The position numbers and the translations under genes are program-made. Shown here one piece after another: positions 15,725-25,029 of a stretch of DNA of 64,000 nt. Below the pieces are notes generated by a model that was given only the letters and a program-made list of their open reading frames with translations, did no database searches and was not told where the DNA came from. Source of the stretch: Planktomarina sp. Its GTDB lineage: Bacteria > Pseudomonadota > Alphaproteobacteria > Rhodobacterales > Rhodobacteraceae. Numbering within the stretch: the first letter of the stretch is position 1; each line of letters opens with the position of its first letter. The stretch covers positions 75,505-139,504 of the forward strand of contig JAHDCF010000002.1 of NCBI GenBank assembly GCA_020630015.1. Reading direction: 5' to 3'.

Positions 15725-18700
15725 GTGCGGTTTTCAAAGCTTAGGTTAAATGGTTTCAAAAGTTTCGTGGATCCCACGGACTTGATCATTGCGGATGGCT
15801 TGACCGGTGTTGTTGGGCCGAATGGATGTGGCAAATCCAACCTGCTTGAAGCTTTGCGTTGGGTCATGGGGGAAAATCGCCCCACCGCCATGCGCGGTGG
15901 TGGGATGGAAGATGTGATTTTTGCCGGTGCGGCCACACGGCCAGCTCGCAATTTCGCAGAAGTCAGCCTTCACATTGATAATTCAGAACGTTTGGCGCCA
16001 TCTGGGTTTAATGATCAAGATACATTGGATGTGGTGCGGCGCATCACCCGTGACATCGGATCGGCGTATAAAGCCAACACCAAAGATGTGCGTGCCCGCG
16101 ATGTTCAGATGCTGTTTGCGGATGCCAGTACGGGCGCGCATTCCCCGGCGCTTGTGCGCCAAGGACAGATTTCCGAGCTGATCAATGCCAAACCAAAGGC
16201 CCGCCGCCGCATTCTGGAAGAGGCCGCAGGCATTTCAGGTTTGTATCAGCGCCGTCATGAGGCCGAGCTGAAATTGAATGGCGCAGAGACCAATCTTGCG
16301 CGCGTTGATGATGTGTTGGAACAACTGGCCAACCAGCTGACCACTTTGGCCCGGCAGGCAAAGCAGGCCTTTCGGTATCGCGAATTGGGGGCCGCTTTGC
16401 GATTGGCGGAAGGCGTTTTGTTGTATCGGCGCTGGAAAGACGCAGACGAAGCGCTGGCCACTGCGGCCGAGGCGCTTCGCGCCGCAACCGTTGCGGCATC
16501 CCAAGGTGAGGGAAGTTCACGACAAGCCGCCAAAGTGCGCGAAGAAAAGGAAGCGGCCCTTCCGCCCCTGCGCGAAAGCGAAGCGATTTCAAATGCCGTT
16601 TTGCAACGCCTGAAGGTTCAGCGTGACACGCTGTCGGAACAAGAAGATCGGGCCGAACAAACGATCACAACATTAGAAGCGCGGATCACGCAATTATCTG
16701 CGGACCAGACACGCGAATCTGATCTGAACCGGGATGCCGGTGAAACCGTGACGCGGTTAAAGTCAGAACGTGATACATTGATGACAGAGGCCGATGGCCA
16801 TGATGCCAAGTTGACAGCCGCCAGTGCCGCTGCGGCTGAGGCCGCGGCCGTATTGCACGACCGCGAAAGCAAATTGGCAGAGGTGACAGAGGATGTCGCC
16901 CGTCTGGCCGCCCGGTACCAATCGGCGCAACGGTTTTTGGATGATGCATCAAAGCGGCTTGAACGTTCAGAGGTTGAAGAAACCAACGCAAAGACGGCAA
17001 TCGATGCTGCCAAGGCCGCAAGTGCCACATCAATGGGCGCGCTTGAGGTGGCCAAATCGCGAGAGCTGGAAGCCGAAAAAACCGTCTCTCTTGCCGAACA
17101 AACGTTGTCAGAGGCCGAGGCCGCAAGAACCGCCTGTCAAACGGAAGAAACCGCCGCGCGTGCCACCCACGCCGAAGCGCAGGGCGTGGTGACAGCCCTG
17201 CAGGCCGAGGTGAGCGCACTGGAAAAGTTGGTGAACCGTGATCGGGGTGATGATGGTCAGCTGATCGAAGTGGTTCAGGTTTCGGCAGGGTATGAAAAGG
17301 CGCTTGGTGCGGCATTGGCCGACGACCTGAAGATGCCCGTTGTCGATGGGGCAGGGGTTTCGGGATGGGTTGATCTGGCCAATTATGCCACCCCTTTGCG
17401 ATTGCCAAATGGGGCGCAGGCGTTTTCCGAATACGTGACTGTTCCGGGTGTTTTGGATCGGCGCATGGCGCAGGTTGGATTGGTTGATGCGGCTGATGGG
17501 GATCGTTTGCAGGGCGATCTGTTGCCGGGGCAACGGTTGGTCAGTGTTGATGGCGATTTGTGGCGCTGGGATGGATATCGCGCCACAGCCAAGGATGCAC
17601 CTTCGGCCGCCGCCCTGCGTTTGGAACAGCGCAATCGTTTGTCGGCCCTGCAATCAGATTTGGCATCCGCACAAGGTTCGGCAAACACATCCAAGCAGGC
17701 CCACGAAACCTTGGCCGCGCGATTGGCTGAATTGGCGCAAGCCGACAAAGATGCCCGCACAGCGCGCCGTGAGGCCGATCAATTGATGGCCGATGCCGGG
17801 CGGGCAGTTTCCCGGGCCGAGGCAGAGCGCAATGTGGCCGAGGGCAAATTAGAATCGCTGGAACTTTCCATGGTGCGGTTCGCCGAAGAAGCAGCAGAGG
17901 CCCGCACCCAACAAAAGGATGCGCAGGCCACATTGGCAGGGCTGGATAATTTGGATGAAGCACGCGCCGTGGCGGAAGATGTAAAGCTGACGGTGGAAGC
18001 CAGCCGTGTCACCATGTTGTCAAAACGATCCGCAAATGAAGAGTTGCGCCGCGTTGGGGAAGCGCGCGATCAAAGGTTGACCGTGGTCAACCGAGATATT
18101 GCCAGTTGGGAAAAACGTTTGGCGAATGCCGCTGATCGCGCTTCGGAATTGGAAGATCGAAAAACCAAGGCCGAGGCTGATTTGAAGGCGGCGAAATTGG
18201 CCCCTGCTGAATTGGCGAAAACCCGTGCGGAAATGACCACCGCTTTGGATGATGCTGAAAAACGTCGCCAAGCGGCGGCGGATGCCTTGGCCACGGCTGA
18301 GACTGAATTGCGCGAAGCCGTGCAGGCCGAACGCGACAGCGAACGCACCGCCGGTGAAGCCCGCGAAGCGCGCGCCCGCGCCGAAGCCAGATCAGAGGCC
18401 GCGGCAGAGGCGGTGGAACTTGCCGCCGCCCGTATCCAAGAAGAACTGGAATCGACCCCGCAGAAGTTGTTGTCGGATTTAGAAGTTGATCCAGAAGATA
18501 TGATGCCCGGCGATCAAGCCGAGGCTGAGGTTGCCCGCCTGCGCCGTCAACGTGATGCGCTGGGTGCTGTGAACTTGCGTGCCGAAGAAGATGCGCGCGA
18601 AGTGCAGGAAGAACATGATGGCCTTCTGAAAGAAAAAGAAGACCTGGAAGAGGCCATTCGCACCCTGCGTGCAGGCATTGCCAGCCTGAACAAAGAGGGG

Positions 18701-19180
18701 CGCGAACGCCTGTTGGCGGCCTTCGACGAAGTGAACAAAAACTTCGGCACTTTGTTTACCCATCTTTTTGGTGGGGGTGAGGCCAGCTTGGTGATGGTGG
18801 AAAGCGATGATCCCTTGGAAGCCGGGCTTGAGATCATGTGCCAACCACCGGGGAAAAAGCTGTCGACCCTCAGCCTTTTGTCGGGGGGTGAGCAGACTTT
18901 GACGGCACTCGCTCTAATTTTCGCGGTTTTCTTAGCAAATCCTGCACCAATTTGTGTTTTGGATGAGGTCGACGCGCCACTGGATGATGCCAATGTGACG
19001 CGTTTCTGTGACCTTTTGGATGAGATGACCCGCCGTACCAACACGCGGTTTTTGATCATCACGCACCACGCCGTCACCATGTCACGCATGGATCGGTTGT
19101 TTGGGGTGACCATGGCAGAACAAGGCGTAAGCCAACTTGTGTCTGTGGATCTGAAGAAGGCGGAACAGATGGTGGCCTGA
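15725..19180 (+). CDS. smc: Chromosome segregation ATPase SMC
   Basis: 1151 residues, full length for bacterial SMC. Walker A GPNGCGKSN is at residues 31-39, long coiled-coil arms rich in Ala/Glu/Arg run on either side of a hinge around residues 500-620 (DGQLIEVVQVSAGYEKALG and after), and the C-terminal head has LLSGGEQTLTALAL near residue 1050 followed by Walker B CVLDEVDAPLDD. With ScpA and ScpB (not in this window) it condenses and segregates the chromosome. The start is a GTG at 15725, giving the conserved RFSKLRLNGFKSF opening. The preceding gene is unrelated. Confidence 0.97.
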   Translation: MRFSKLRLNGFKSFVDPTDLIIADGLTGVVGPNGCGKSNLLEALRWVMGENRPTAMRGGGMEDVIFAGAATRPARNFAEVSLHIDNSERLAPSGFNDQDTLDVVRRITRDIGSAYKANTKDVRARDVQMLFADASTGAHSPALVRQGQISELINAKPKARRRILEEAAGISGLYQRRHEAELKLNGAETNLARVDDVLEQLANQLTTLARQAKQAFRYRELGAALRLAEGVLLYRRWKDADEALATAAEALRAATVAASQGEGSSRQAAKVREEKEAALPPLRESEAISNAVLQRLKVQRDTLSEQEDRAEQTITTLEARITQLSADQTRESDLNRDAGETVTRLKSERDTLMTEADGHDAKLTAASAAAAEAAAVLHDRESKLAEVTEDVARLAARYQSAQRFLDDASKRLERSEVEETNAKTAIDAAKAASATSMGALEVAKSRELEAEKTVSLAEQTLSEAEAARTACQTEETAARATHAEAQGVVTALQAEVSALEKLVNRDRGDDGQLIEVVQVSAGYEKALGAALADDLKMPVVDGAGVSGWVDLANYATPLRLPNGAQAFSEYVTVPGVLDRRMAQVGLVDAADGDRLQGDLLPGQRLVSVDGDLWRWDGYRATAKDAPSAAALRLEQRNRLSALQSDLASAQGSANTSKQAHETLAARLAELAQADKDARTARREADQLMADAGRAVSRAEAERNVAEGKLESLELSMVRFAEEAAEARTQQKDAQATLAGLDNLDEARAVAEDVKLTVEASRVTMLSKRSANEELRRVGEARDQRLTVVNRDIASWEKRLANAADRASELEDRKTKAEADLKAAKLAPAELAKTRAEMTTALDDAEKRRQAAADALATAETELREAVQAERDSERTAGEAREARARAEARSEAAAEAVELAAARIQEELESTPQKLLSDLEVDPEDMMPGDQAEAEVARLRRQRDALGAVNLRAEEDAREVQEEHDGLLKEKEDLEEAIRTLRAGIASLNKEGRERLLAAFDEVNKNFGTLFTHLFGGGEASLVMVESDDPLEAGLEIMCQPPGKKLSTLSLLSGGEQTLTALALIFAVFLANPAPICVLDEVDAPLDDANVTRFCDLLDEMTRRTNTRFLIITHHAVTMSRMDRLFGVTMAEQGVSQLVSVDLKKAEQMVA

Positions 19181-19202
19181 TACGGATTAAGGGGATGATC
19201 AA

Positions 19203-19667
19203 ATGTTTAAGTGGCTTACGGCAGGTGTGATAATTCTTTTGCTGGCTGGGCCCTTAAATGCCCAACGTCTGAACGCCAACGATCCTGATTCTTTGTTGAT
19301 TTATCTAAAGTCCGAAGGGTTAAAAGCCCATTTGGAAAAAGATGATTACGGCGATCCCAAAATCGTTGTTCACCACGGGGGGTCTTCGTTTTCCATGTAC
19401 TTTTACGGATGCACGTCTGGGCGGAACTGCACGTCCATTCAGTTCTTTACCGGATATCGCACAGAAGGGGCGTGGACGATTGAACAGGCCAACGCTTGGA
19501 ACAAAGAACGCCGATACACCCGTGCATACGTCAGCGAAGGCGGCAGTGCGCGATTGGAAATGGATGTGCACAGCGGCACCGACGGATTTTCCGATCGCGG
19601 TTTTGCAAACCACTTTAAGTTATGGACCCGCAATATGACCGATTTCGAAGGGGTAATCGGGTGGTGA
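19203..19667 (+). CDS. Secreted YbjN-domain protein
   Basis: 154 residues with a Sec signal peptide ending near LNAQ (residue about 20). The mature domain contains YGCTSGRNCTSIQFFTGY and an alpha/beta pattern like YbjN / type-III-chaperone-like proteins; the CTSGRNC cysteines may form a disulfide in the periplasm. It follows smc by 22 bases on the same strand and converges on the TetR gene. Molecular function unknown. Confidence 0.65.
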   Translation: MFKWLTAGVIILLLAGPLNAQRLNANDPDSLLIYLKSEGLKAHLEKDDYGDPKIVVHHGGSSFSMYFYGCTSGRNCTSIQFFTGYRTEGAWTIEQANAWNKERRYTRAYVSEGGSARLEMDVHSGTDGFSDRGFANHFKLWTRNMTDFEGVIGW

Positions 19668-19676
19668 GTTGCCGCC

Positions 19677-20270
19677 TCAATTTCCCAACTCAGGAATGAT
19701 ATCTAAGACCGTCATCCCCTGCATATCATCTTTTTTGAACCTGTTGGCCGTCAGCAGTTGTGCATAGCCATGCACGAAGCTCCAGATAAACATTTGTTGT
19801 TTTGCATCTGTTTTGGTTTCATCGCCCTGAAAGGTGCCAAAGCCCTTTGCGATGTCAGCAAGGATAACAAAACAGGCACCCACGTTGTGCAATAAATCTG
19901 CGTCGCTGGATGAAACGCGATCGCGGGCGAACATCAATTCGTAAAGGGCGGGATGGTCTTGCGCGAATGCGACATATCCCAAAAGGGCGGCCTTACGACG
20001 GCTGGATTGATTGGCCCCGTCTGGCAAATCTTTGCGCATGTAGGCCTGCAAATCGGCATACCCTTGCGCGGCAAGGGCTGTCAGAAGTGCGGTTTTGTTG
20101 GCAAAATGATTTTGTGGTGCAGTTGCACTCACGCCGACGGCAACTGCGCATTTTCGAAGGGAAATATTGCTGTGGCCTTCTTCCTCTAACATTTGGCGTG
20201 CGGCTTGCAGCAGGGCATCTTTAAGATTGCCATGATGGTAGGGTTTTGCTGCTGTGCCATTCGACTTCAT
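19677..20270 (-). CDS. TetR-family transcriptional regulator
   Basis: 197 residues. KPYHHGNLKDALL opens the N-terminal helix-turn-helix and ISLRKCAVAVGVSATAPQNHF is the recognition region, typical of the TetR subgroup that begins YHHGNLR. A C-terminal ligand domain follows. The ATG at 20270 is chosen because it gives the usual short lead to YHHGNL; the longer frame to 20348 would run through the operator region. It is divergent from the hydrolase at 20363, and inverted repeats lie between them, so it probably represses itself and that gene. The ligand is unknown. Confidence 0.88.
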   Translation of the reverse strand: MKSNGTAAKPYHHGNLKDALLQAARQMLEEEGHSNISLRKCAVAVGVSATAPQNHFANKTALLTALAAQGYADLQAYMRKDLPDGANQSSRRKAALLGYVAFAQDHPALYELMFARDRVSSSDADLLHNVGACFVILADIAKGFGTFQGDETKTDAKQQMFIWSFVHGYAQLLTANRFKKDDMQGMTVLDIIPELGN

Positions 20271-20277
20271 ATGTGCA

Positions 20278-20337
20278 CTGTAAACTTTTTCTTGACGTTC
20301 CTGCAAGTTTACAGATAACGATATGAGCAGTGTAAAT
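20278..20337. promoter_or_regulatory. Divergent operator/promoter for the TetR gene and hydrolase
   Basis: CTGTAAACTT (20278-20287) and AAGTTTACAG (20305-20314) form a perfect inverted repeat with 17 bases between, and a further CAGTGTAAAT is at 20328-20337. TTGACG (20292-20297) and GATAAC (20314-20319) make a plausible plus-strand promoter lying within the repeats, as expected for a TetR operator. Confidence 0.6.
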
Positions 20338-20362
20338 ATGCAATGCACATATAGGAGTTGTT

Positions 20363-21385
20363 ATGCGGAAATTTATGACCATCGTTTTGGGACTTGTGGT
20401 TGGGTTGGTGGCCCTGGTGGCCATCTTTTGGTTTGCCAACCCTATGGGGCTTCGCGACACGGTTTTGGCCAATCAAATTGTTAAAATGCGGGTCGCACCG
20501 GCACGATTGGAAAACCCTAAATCACCGGGTGATTATGGCATGAAATACAGTGATGTGGATATCATCACAGGCGACAATATTCGGCTGAGCGCTTGGGAAA
20601 TCCCGGCGGCCACCCCTTCAAATCGCACGGTGATTTTGAACCATCCTTTGACAACAACTCGCTATGGTTCCGTGGATGGTCTGGATGGGGTTTCGGCTGA
20701 ATTTTTGCCGATGGTCAAACATATGCATGATGCCGGGTATAACGTGGTTATGTATGATCATCGTGGTCAGGGTGACAGTGATGGTGGCCTTGGGCGCAAC
20801 GCCAAAGGTACCCAAGCGCCCGTTGGGGCAGGTGTCACCGAATGGCAGGATGTTCTGGCCTCACTGAACCATGTGTTGGGGCATGGTGAATTTGGGGATG
20901 ATGATATTATCTTTATGTCCCAATGCATGGGGGCGAACGCCACGTTTTTGGCGTGGCAAAACGCGCCCGAGGCATTTTCAAACCCAAAAATCAAAGCCTT
21001 GGTCGCCCACCAGCCAACATTGTCATACAATATGACAGATCGTTTTATTCGGGCCAAAACCGGTATTGATCTTGTCGACCAGGTTCTTGAAACTCAACGT
21101 CAAAAATATGGCTTTGGGTTTGCCAACGCCCTTGAAACCGTGCCCAGCGTGACTGTGCCCATCCTGTTTTCGCAGGTGGAAAAAGATGAATATACTTTCA
21201 ACCTTCAAACTGGGCAAAATGATATTCAAGAGATCATCGATGCCTCAAAAACCGAGAATGAGGTGATCTGGATCGGCCCCGAACATCCCAATGCCTTTGG
21301 GACCGGAATGCGGTTTGATGGGTATCAGTATTTCAACCACCATCCCGAACAACTGCTGGAATACATGGCCAAACAGTTTGGGTGA
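20363..21385 (+). CDS. Alpha/beta hydrolase with Cys at the nucleophile position
   Basis: 340 residues. One N-terminal hydrophobic segment (residues about 4-24) suggests membrane anchoring or export. YDHRGQGDSDGG is the oxyanion-side loop common in serine hydrolases. The nucleophile elbow reads FMSQCMGANAT, so the residue in the G-x-nucleophile-x-G position is Cys188 rather than Ser and the first Gly is Ser. PEHPNAFG near the C-terminus could supply the catalytic His. Dienelactone hydrolases use Cys in this way, but the rest does not clearly match that family. It diverges from the TetR gene, which likely controls it. Substrate unknown. Confidence 0.8.
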   Translation: MRKFMTIVLGLVVGLVALVAIFWFANPMGLRDTVLANQIVKMRVAPARLENPKSPGDYGMKYSDVDIITGDNIRLSAWEIPAATPSNRTVILNHPLTTTRYGSVDGLDGVSAEFLPMVKHMHDAGYNVVMYDHRGQGDSDGGLGRNAKGTQAPVGAGVTEWQDVLASLNHVLGHGEFGDDDIIFMSQCMGANATFLAWQNAPEAFSNPKIKALVAHQPTLSYNMTDRFIRAKTGIDLVDQVLETQRQKYGFGFANALETVPSVTVPILFSQVEKDEYTFNLQTGQNDIQEIIDASKTENEVIWIGPEHPNAFGTGMRFDGYQYFNHHPEQLLEYMAKQFG

Positions 21386-21390
21386 ATTGA

Positions 21391-21409
21391 CGGGCGTAAA
21401 AGGCGCCCG
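21391..21409 (+). terminator. Weak terminator hairpin after the hydrolase gene
   Basis: CGGGCG, loop TAAAAGG, CGCCCG, then CTTATAACC. The stem is good but the T-tract is poor. Confidence 0.4.
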
Positions 21410-21464
21410 CTTATAACCAACAATATGGACCCTCATGCATCGCACTTGGGTCCATGATATTTTT

Positions 21465-22634
21465 TCACAACCGCCCCAATAATCCCGGTGTTGGCCATGC
21501 ATCGGCAGGCAGGCCAAGGCGCATCTGTTCTGACTGCACCGCCGCGCGGGTTTTGGCCCCCAAGATACCGTCGATTTTGCCCACGTCATGGCCACGGCGT
21601 TGCAATTTCTTTTGCAGCTGCTGCATTTGAGGGCCGGTTAAACCTTGGTCAGGATTGCCTGCGTTATAGACAGGTGCGCCTTCCAATCGTGTCGCAAAAT
21701 ACGCGGCGGTGGTCACATAGACAAAGCTTTTGTTCCATTCGAAATACACATGAAAATTCGGATATGCGATAAAAGCCGGCCCTTTGCGGCCCATGGGTAA
21801 AAGGATTGAGGCAGGTGTGTCAGATCCAAATAATTTGCCGTTGCGCGCGCGCACCCCGGCCTTGGCCCAGGCTGATACCGGCAGGTTTTTGTCCAACCCG
21901 GTTTTTGACCAATCCAAATTCGACGGAACCTGCACCTCTTGCAGCCATGGTTGATTGGGCTTCCATCCCATTTGCGACAGCATCCGTGCGCCGGTCATCA
22001 AACTGTCGGGGGCTGATTTTTGCAGGTTCACCCGGCCATCGCCATCGGCATCAACGCCATTGCGAATGATATCTTCAGGCAGCATTTGGATCATGCCAAT
22101 TTCACCGGCCCACGCGCCCTTGGTGTTGGTCGGGCTGATATCGCCACGTTCGAACAGTTCAATCGCGGCAAAGACCTGCGGGCGAAACAGTTCAGGCCGG
22201 CGGCAATCATGGGCCAGCGTGACAAGGGCGTTTACGGTGTTGAAATTTCCTTGGTTCGCACCAAAATCCGTTTCAAACGCCCAAAAGGCCAGCAAAACCC
22301 CCGGCGAAACGCCATATTCCTGCTGCATCCGGCGGAAGGTTGATCGATATTTCTTGGCGTTTTTCGCGCCGTGCTGCATGCGATGATTGGAAATCAACGC
22401 GCGTGAGAATTTCAGGAAATCTTTTTGGAAATGACCTTGGCTGCGATCGGCTTTGATAACTTTCGGATCGGCCTTAACATTCGCAAAGAATTTTTGAACG
22501 GTGGATTTTGAATGCCCCCGCGCAACGGCCTCAGACGCAAGGCCGTTGACAAAGCTGCCAAATGATCCGCCGCATTGTGCCACCGCCCCGGTGGCGGCCA
22601 ATGAAAATGCAATTGCACTGATAAACTGTTTCAT
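21465..22634 (-). CDS. MltB-family lytic murein transglycosylase with peptidoglycan-binding domain
   Basis: 389 residues. A signal peptide ends around ATGAVAQC; the Cys after it is not in a clear lipobox. The catalytic domain has AFWAFETDFGANQGNF, with the general-acid Glu, and IGMIQMLPEDI, both characteristic of family 3 (MltB). The last 60 residues (GLTGPQMQQLQKKLQRRGHDVG onward) are a PGBD-1 peptidoglycan-binding domain. It cleaves peptidoglycan to anhydromuropeptides in the periplasm. The ATG at 22634 has GGGAG upstream and starts the signal peptide; the longer frame to 22703 overlaps cobD and is rejected. Confidence 0.9.
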   Translation of the reverse strand: MKQFISAIAFSLAATGAVAQCGGSFGSFVNGLASEAVARGHSKSTVQKFFANVKADPKVIKADRSQGHFQKDFLKFSRALISNHRMQHGAKNAKKYRSTFRRMQQEYGVSPGVLLAFWAFETDFGANQGNFNTVNALVTLAHDCRRPELFRPQVFAAIELFERGDISPTNTKGAWAGEIGMIQMLPEDIIRNGVDADGDGRVNLQKSAPDSLMTGARMLSQMGWKPNQPWLQEVQVPSNLDWSKTGLDKNLPVSAWAKAGVRARNGKLFGSDTPASILLPMGRKGPAFIAYPNFHVYFEWNKSFVYVTTAAYFATRLEGAPVYNAGNPDQGLTGPQMQQLQKKLQRRGHDVGKIDGILGAKTRAAVQSEQMRLGLPADAWPTPGLLGRL

Positions 22635-22668
22635 GATCACTCCCATCATTTCGGGTACTGTAGGCCGG

Positions 22669-23586
22669 TCACCCCAGAAGGGGCAACCAATCAAACAGCG
22701 CAAACGGGATTGTGATGGTCAATAGCACCGCCCAGATTTTCCACAAAGCGGTTACCGCCCCATCGATATCTTTGGCATTTGCATCGCGTCTGCCCATGGC
22801 GTTGACCCAAGCGTATTGTTTCAGTTCCCCATGATACCAACGGGGCCCAGAGACGGCGATGCCCAATGCGCGCGACAAAAATGCTTCAGACCAACCGGCG
22901 TTGGGTGAACGATGTAACGCTGCATCCTTTGTGGCATCCCGCCACCCGTCAAACAGGCCAAAGGTGATGGTGATCAACACGGCCGTCAGGCGGGCCGGGG
23001 CCCAGTTCAGCGCATCATCCAGCCGCGCGGATGCCCAACCAAATTCGGCAAATTCGGGTGTTTTATATCCAATCATGCTGTCAGCGGTGTTCACGGCTTT
23101 GTAAATCAAAATGCCGGGAAGCCCCAAAACAGCAAACCAAAACGCGGGTGCCAACACCCCATCTGAAAAATTTTCGGCGGCACTTTCAATGGCGGCGCGA
23201 CTGATGTCTGGGGCGGTCATATGGGTTGTGTCGCGTCCTACAATCATGGCCACGCTGCGCCGGCCTTGGGCCACGGACATGCGCAAACCACGTGCCACGT
23301 CGGCCACATGATCACACAGCGATCTTTGCGCCAAAAGGATGGCGGCGAAAATTACTTCGGCCATCCATCCCAGCTGCGCAATGGCGGCCCCAATGATTGC
23401 GGCGCCCGCCACCAAAGCAAACACCAAAAATACCCCTTTCATCCGCCGGGCCGGGCCATGGTTCAGCCGATCTGTTGCCCATGTGATGATGCGCCCGATC
23501 ATAACAGCAGGGTGGGGGATATGGGCCCACAGCCATCGCGGCTCTCCCATAGCGGCGTCCAAAAGCAAGGCCAGAAATAGTGTCAC
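22669..23586 (-). CDS. cobD: Adenosylcobinamide-phosphate synthase (CobD/CbiB)
   Basis: 305 residues. Membrane enzyme that attaches (R)-1-amino-2-propanol or its phosphate to adenosylcobyric acid. Recognised by LLLDAAMGEPRWLWAHIPHPAVMIG at the N-terminus (read in parts), RDTTHMTAPDISRAAIESAAENFSDG around the centre and YKAVNTADSMIGYK; several hydrophobic segments. The start is taken as GTG at 23586 because it overlaps the cobC stop as GTGA and gives the family's usual N-terminus; the ATG at 23673 would lie far inside cobC. It follows cobC, which makes its aminopropanol phosphate substrate. Confidence 0.95.
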   Translation of the reverse strand: MTLFLALLLDAAMGEPRWLWAHIPHPAVMIGRIITWATDRLNHGPARRMKGVFLVFALVAGAAIIGAAIAQLGWMAEVIFAAILLAQRSLCDHVADVARGLRMSVAQGRRSVAMIVGRDTTHMTAPDISRAAIESAAENFSDGVLAPAFWFAVLGLPGILIYKAVNTADSMIGYKTPEFAEFGWASARLDDALNWAPARLTAVLITITFGLFDGWRDATKDAALHRSPNAGWSEAFLSRALGIAVSGPRWYHGELKQYAWVNAMGRRDANAKDIDGAVTALWKIWAVLLTITIPFALFDWLPLLG

Positions 23587-24524
23587 AATGCGGCCTTTAA
23601 ATATGCCAAGCCGCGATCGTCGGGTACGCCTAAACGGATCCATGTTTTGGAATATGGAAACACACGTGACCAAACGTGGCCCTGTGCCAATCGGGTTTGA
23701 AGGGCCTTTGCATCCGCCACCTCATAGGTTCGAAACAGGCTGGTCTGTCCAAGGGGCGATCCGGAACCCTTCATGGCGTGGTCAAGCGCGCTAATTTGTT
23801 GGTTTAACCAACCGCGTGTTTCATCCGCCCAGTTCGTGTCTTGCAATGCGGCGATGCCGATTTCCATTGCCGGGCCGGAAACAGGCCAAGGCCCAAGCCG
23901 GGCCTTTAGATCCGCCAAAAGCCTTGGATCGCCGACTGCAAAGCCAAGGCGCAATCCCGCCAGCCCCCAAAATTTGCCGAAGCTTTTCAAAATCAGATGG
24001 TCGGGCTGATTGGCGCGGCAAATCATGCTTTGGCTTAGATCAATGTCACAGAAACTTTCGTCTATGATCGTGAGATTGGTCGCGGGTATGTCGGTGTGAA
24101 ATGTGCCAGTCGGATTGTTGGGGTGCACGATCACCCGGGCGGATGCCTGCGGTGCGTTTTGTTTGACGGACCATCCCGCATATTCGAAACTGGCGGCGTG
24201 TTCATTGTATGTGGGCCCCGCAATTTCGACGGTGCCTTTGGCGTGCAGGTGCGGGATTTGTGCAATCGCGGCCGAACATCCCGGCACAGCCAAAACGGCA
24301 GCATCATTCGGAATATTCCAAAATGTACGGGCGGCCGTGATCAATTCGTGATCTGCCCGATCATCGGGCAGGCAAGTCCATGCATGATCAGAGAACGACC
24401 GGGGCACGGCGAAAGCACGCGGGTTGATACCGGTGGACAGATCAACCCAGTCCGATCTGTTGCCCCCGAATGTGGCGATCGCCGCATCCAAGCCGCCGCC
24501 GTGATCTCTTGCGTTTCGGGCCAT
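23583..24524 (-). CDS. cobC: L-threonine-O-3-phosphate decarboxylase (CobC)
   Basis: 313 residues, PLP-dependent aminotransferase fold type I. VDLSTGINPRAF near the N-terminus, VHPNNPTGTF in the middle and LILKSFGKFWGLAGLRLGFA with the PLP-binding Lys are diagnostic. It makes (R)-1-amino-2-propanol phosphate for the nucleotide loop. The start at 24524 shares a base with the stop of the DUF1636 gene (TGATG), and its stop overlaps the cobD GTG, so the three genes form one translation-coupled unit. Confidence 0.94.
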   Translation of the reverse strand: MARNARDHGGGLDAAIATFGGNRSDWVDLSTGINPRAFAVPRSFSDHAWTCLPDDRADHELITAARTFWNIPNDAAVLAVPGCSAAIAQIPHLHAKGTVEIAGPTYNEHAASFEYAGWSVKQNAPQASARVIVHPNNPTGTFHTDIPATNLTIIDESFCDIDLSQSMICRANQPDHLILKSFGKFWGLAGLRLGFAVGDPRLLADLKARLGPWPVSGPAMEIGIAALQDTNWADETRGWLNQQISALDHAMKGSGSPLGQTSLFRTYEVADAKALQTRLAQGHVWSRVFPYSKTWIRLGVPDDRGLAYLKAAL

Positions 24525-24898
24525 CAGTCATCCGTAGGCAATGGAAGGGTGCGGGATGTGAAATGACCCTTCACGCCTTGGGGCCAAGTTCGATAGGGAA
24601 CCTGTCCGGTTTCGGAGGTTTCATATTCGCGCGCATACCCAACAATCGCTTCGGCCGCATCGCGATCTGGGGTGAATTGCCCCAACACATAGTGCAGCTT
24701 GTTGTCCCCTTGGATCGCCACGTTACAGGCGCGTGCACAACCCATCATACAAGACACGCGACGCATCTTAATATCGTTTTGCCCTTCCAACGCGGCCTCG
24801 ACGTGGCCCACCAAGACTTCGCCATCTGTCAAAGGATGGGTGTCGGCGGACCACCCTTCGCGTTTGCAGGTGTCGCAGACTGTGATCCAAGTTGTCAT
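24524..24898 (-). CDS. DUF1636 metal-binding (ferredoxin-like) protein, second copy
   Basis: 124 residues. VCDTCKREGW at residues 7-16 and SCMMGCARACNVAI near residue 50 form the Cys pattern of DUF1636, with one more Cys than the copy at 10445-10795. It heads the cobC-cobD operon. The ATG at 24898 is preceded by AAAGGGCGATGAT and gives the same start as the paralogue; the frame to 24961 would run through a palindrome. Being translation-coupled to cobC is strong circumstantial evidence for a role in cobalamin synthesis or cobalt metabolism. Biochemical function not known. Confidence 0.82.
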   Translation of the reverse strand: MTTWITVCDTCKREGWSADTHPLTDGEVLVGHVEAALEGQNDIKMRRVSCMMGCARACNVAIQGDNKLHYVLGQFTPDRDAAEAIVGYAREYETSETGQVPYRTWPQGVKGHFTSRTLPLPTDD

Positions 24899-24952
24899 AT
24901 CATCGCCCTTTCTGGCCCGTTTTCCTAACGTCACTTGCAGCTTGCCACAATT

Positions 24953-24983
24953 GTTAAGCAATTCTTAACGGTTGCTGGGCAAC
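24953..24983. promoter_or_regulatory. Two adjacent palindromes in the divergent promoter region
   Basis: GTTAAG-CAATT-CTTAAC (24953-24969) and GTTGC-TGG-GCAAC (24971-24983), both perfect, lie between the DUF1636-cobC-cobD operon and the receiver-domain gene. They could be operators or a short structured leader. Confidence 0.4.
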
Positions 24984-25029
24984 TAAGTGATGCGCCCAAA
25001 TCGGTTACTTTGGGTGGGGGGAAGTGTAA

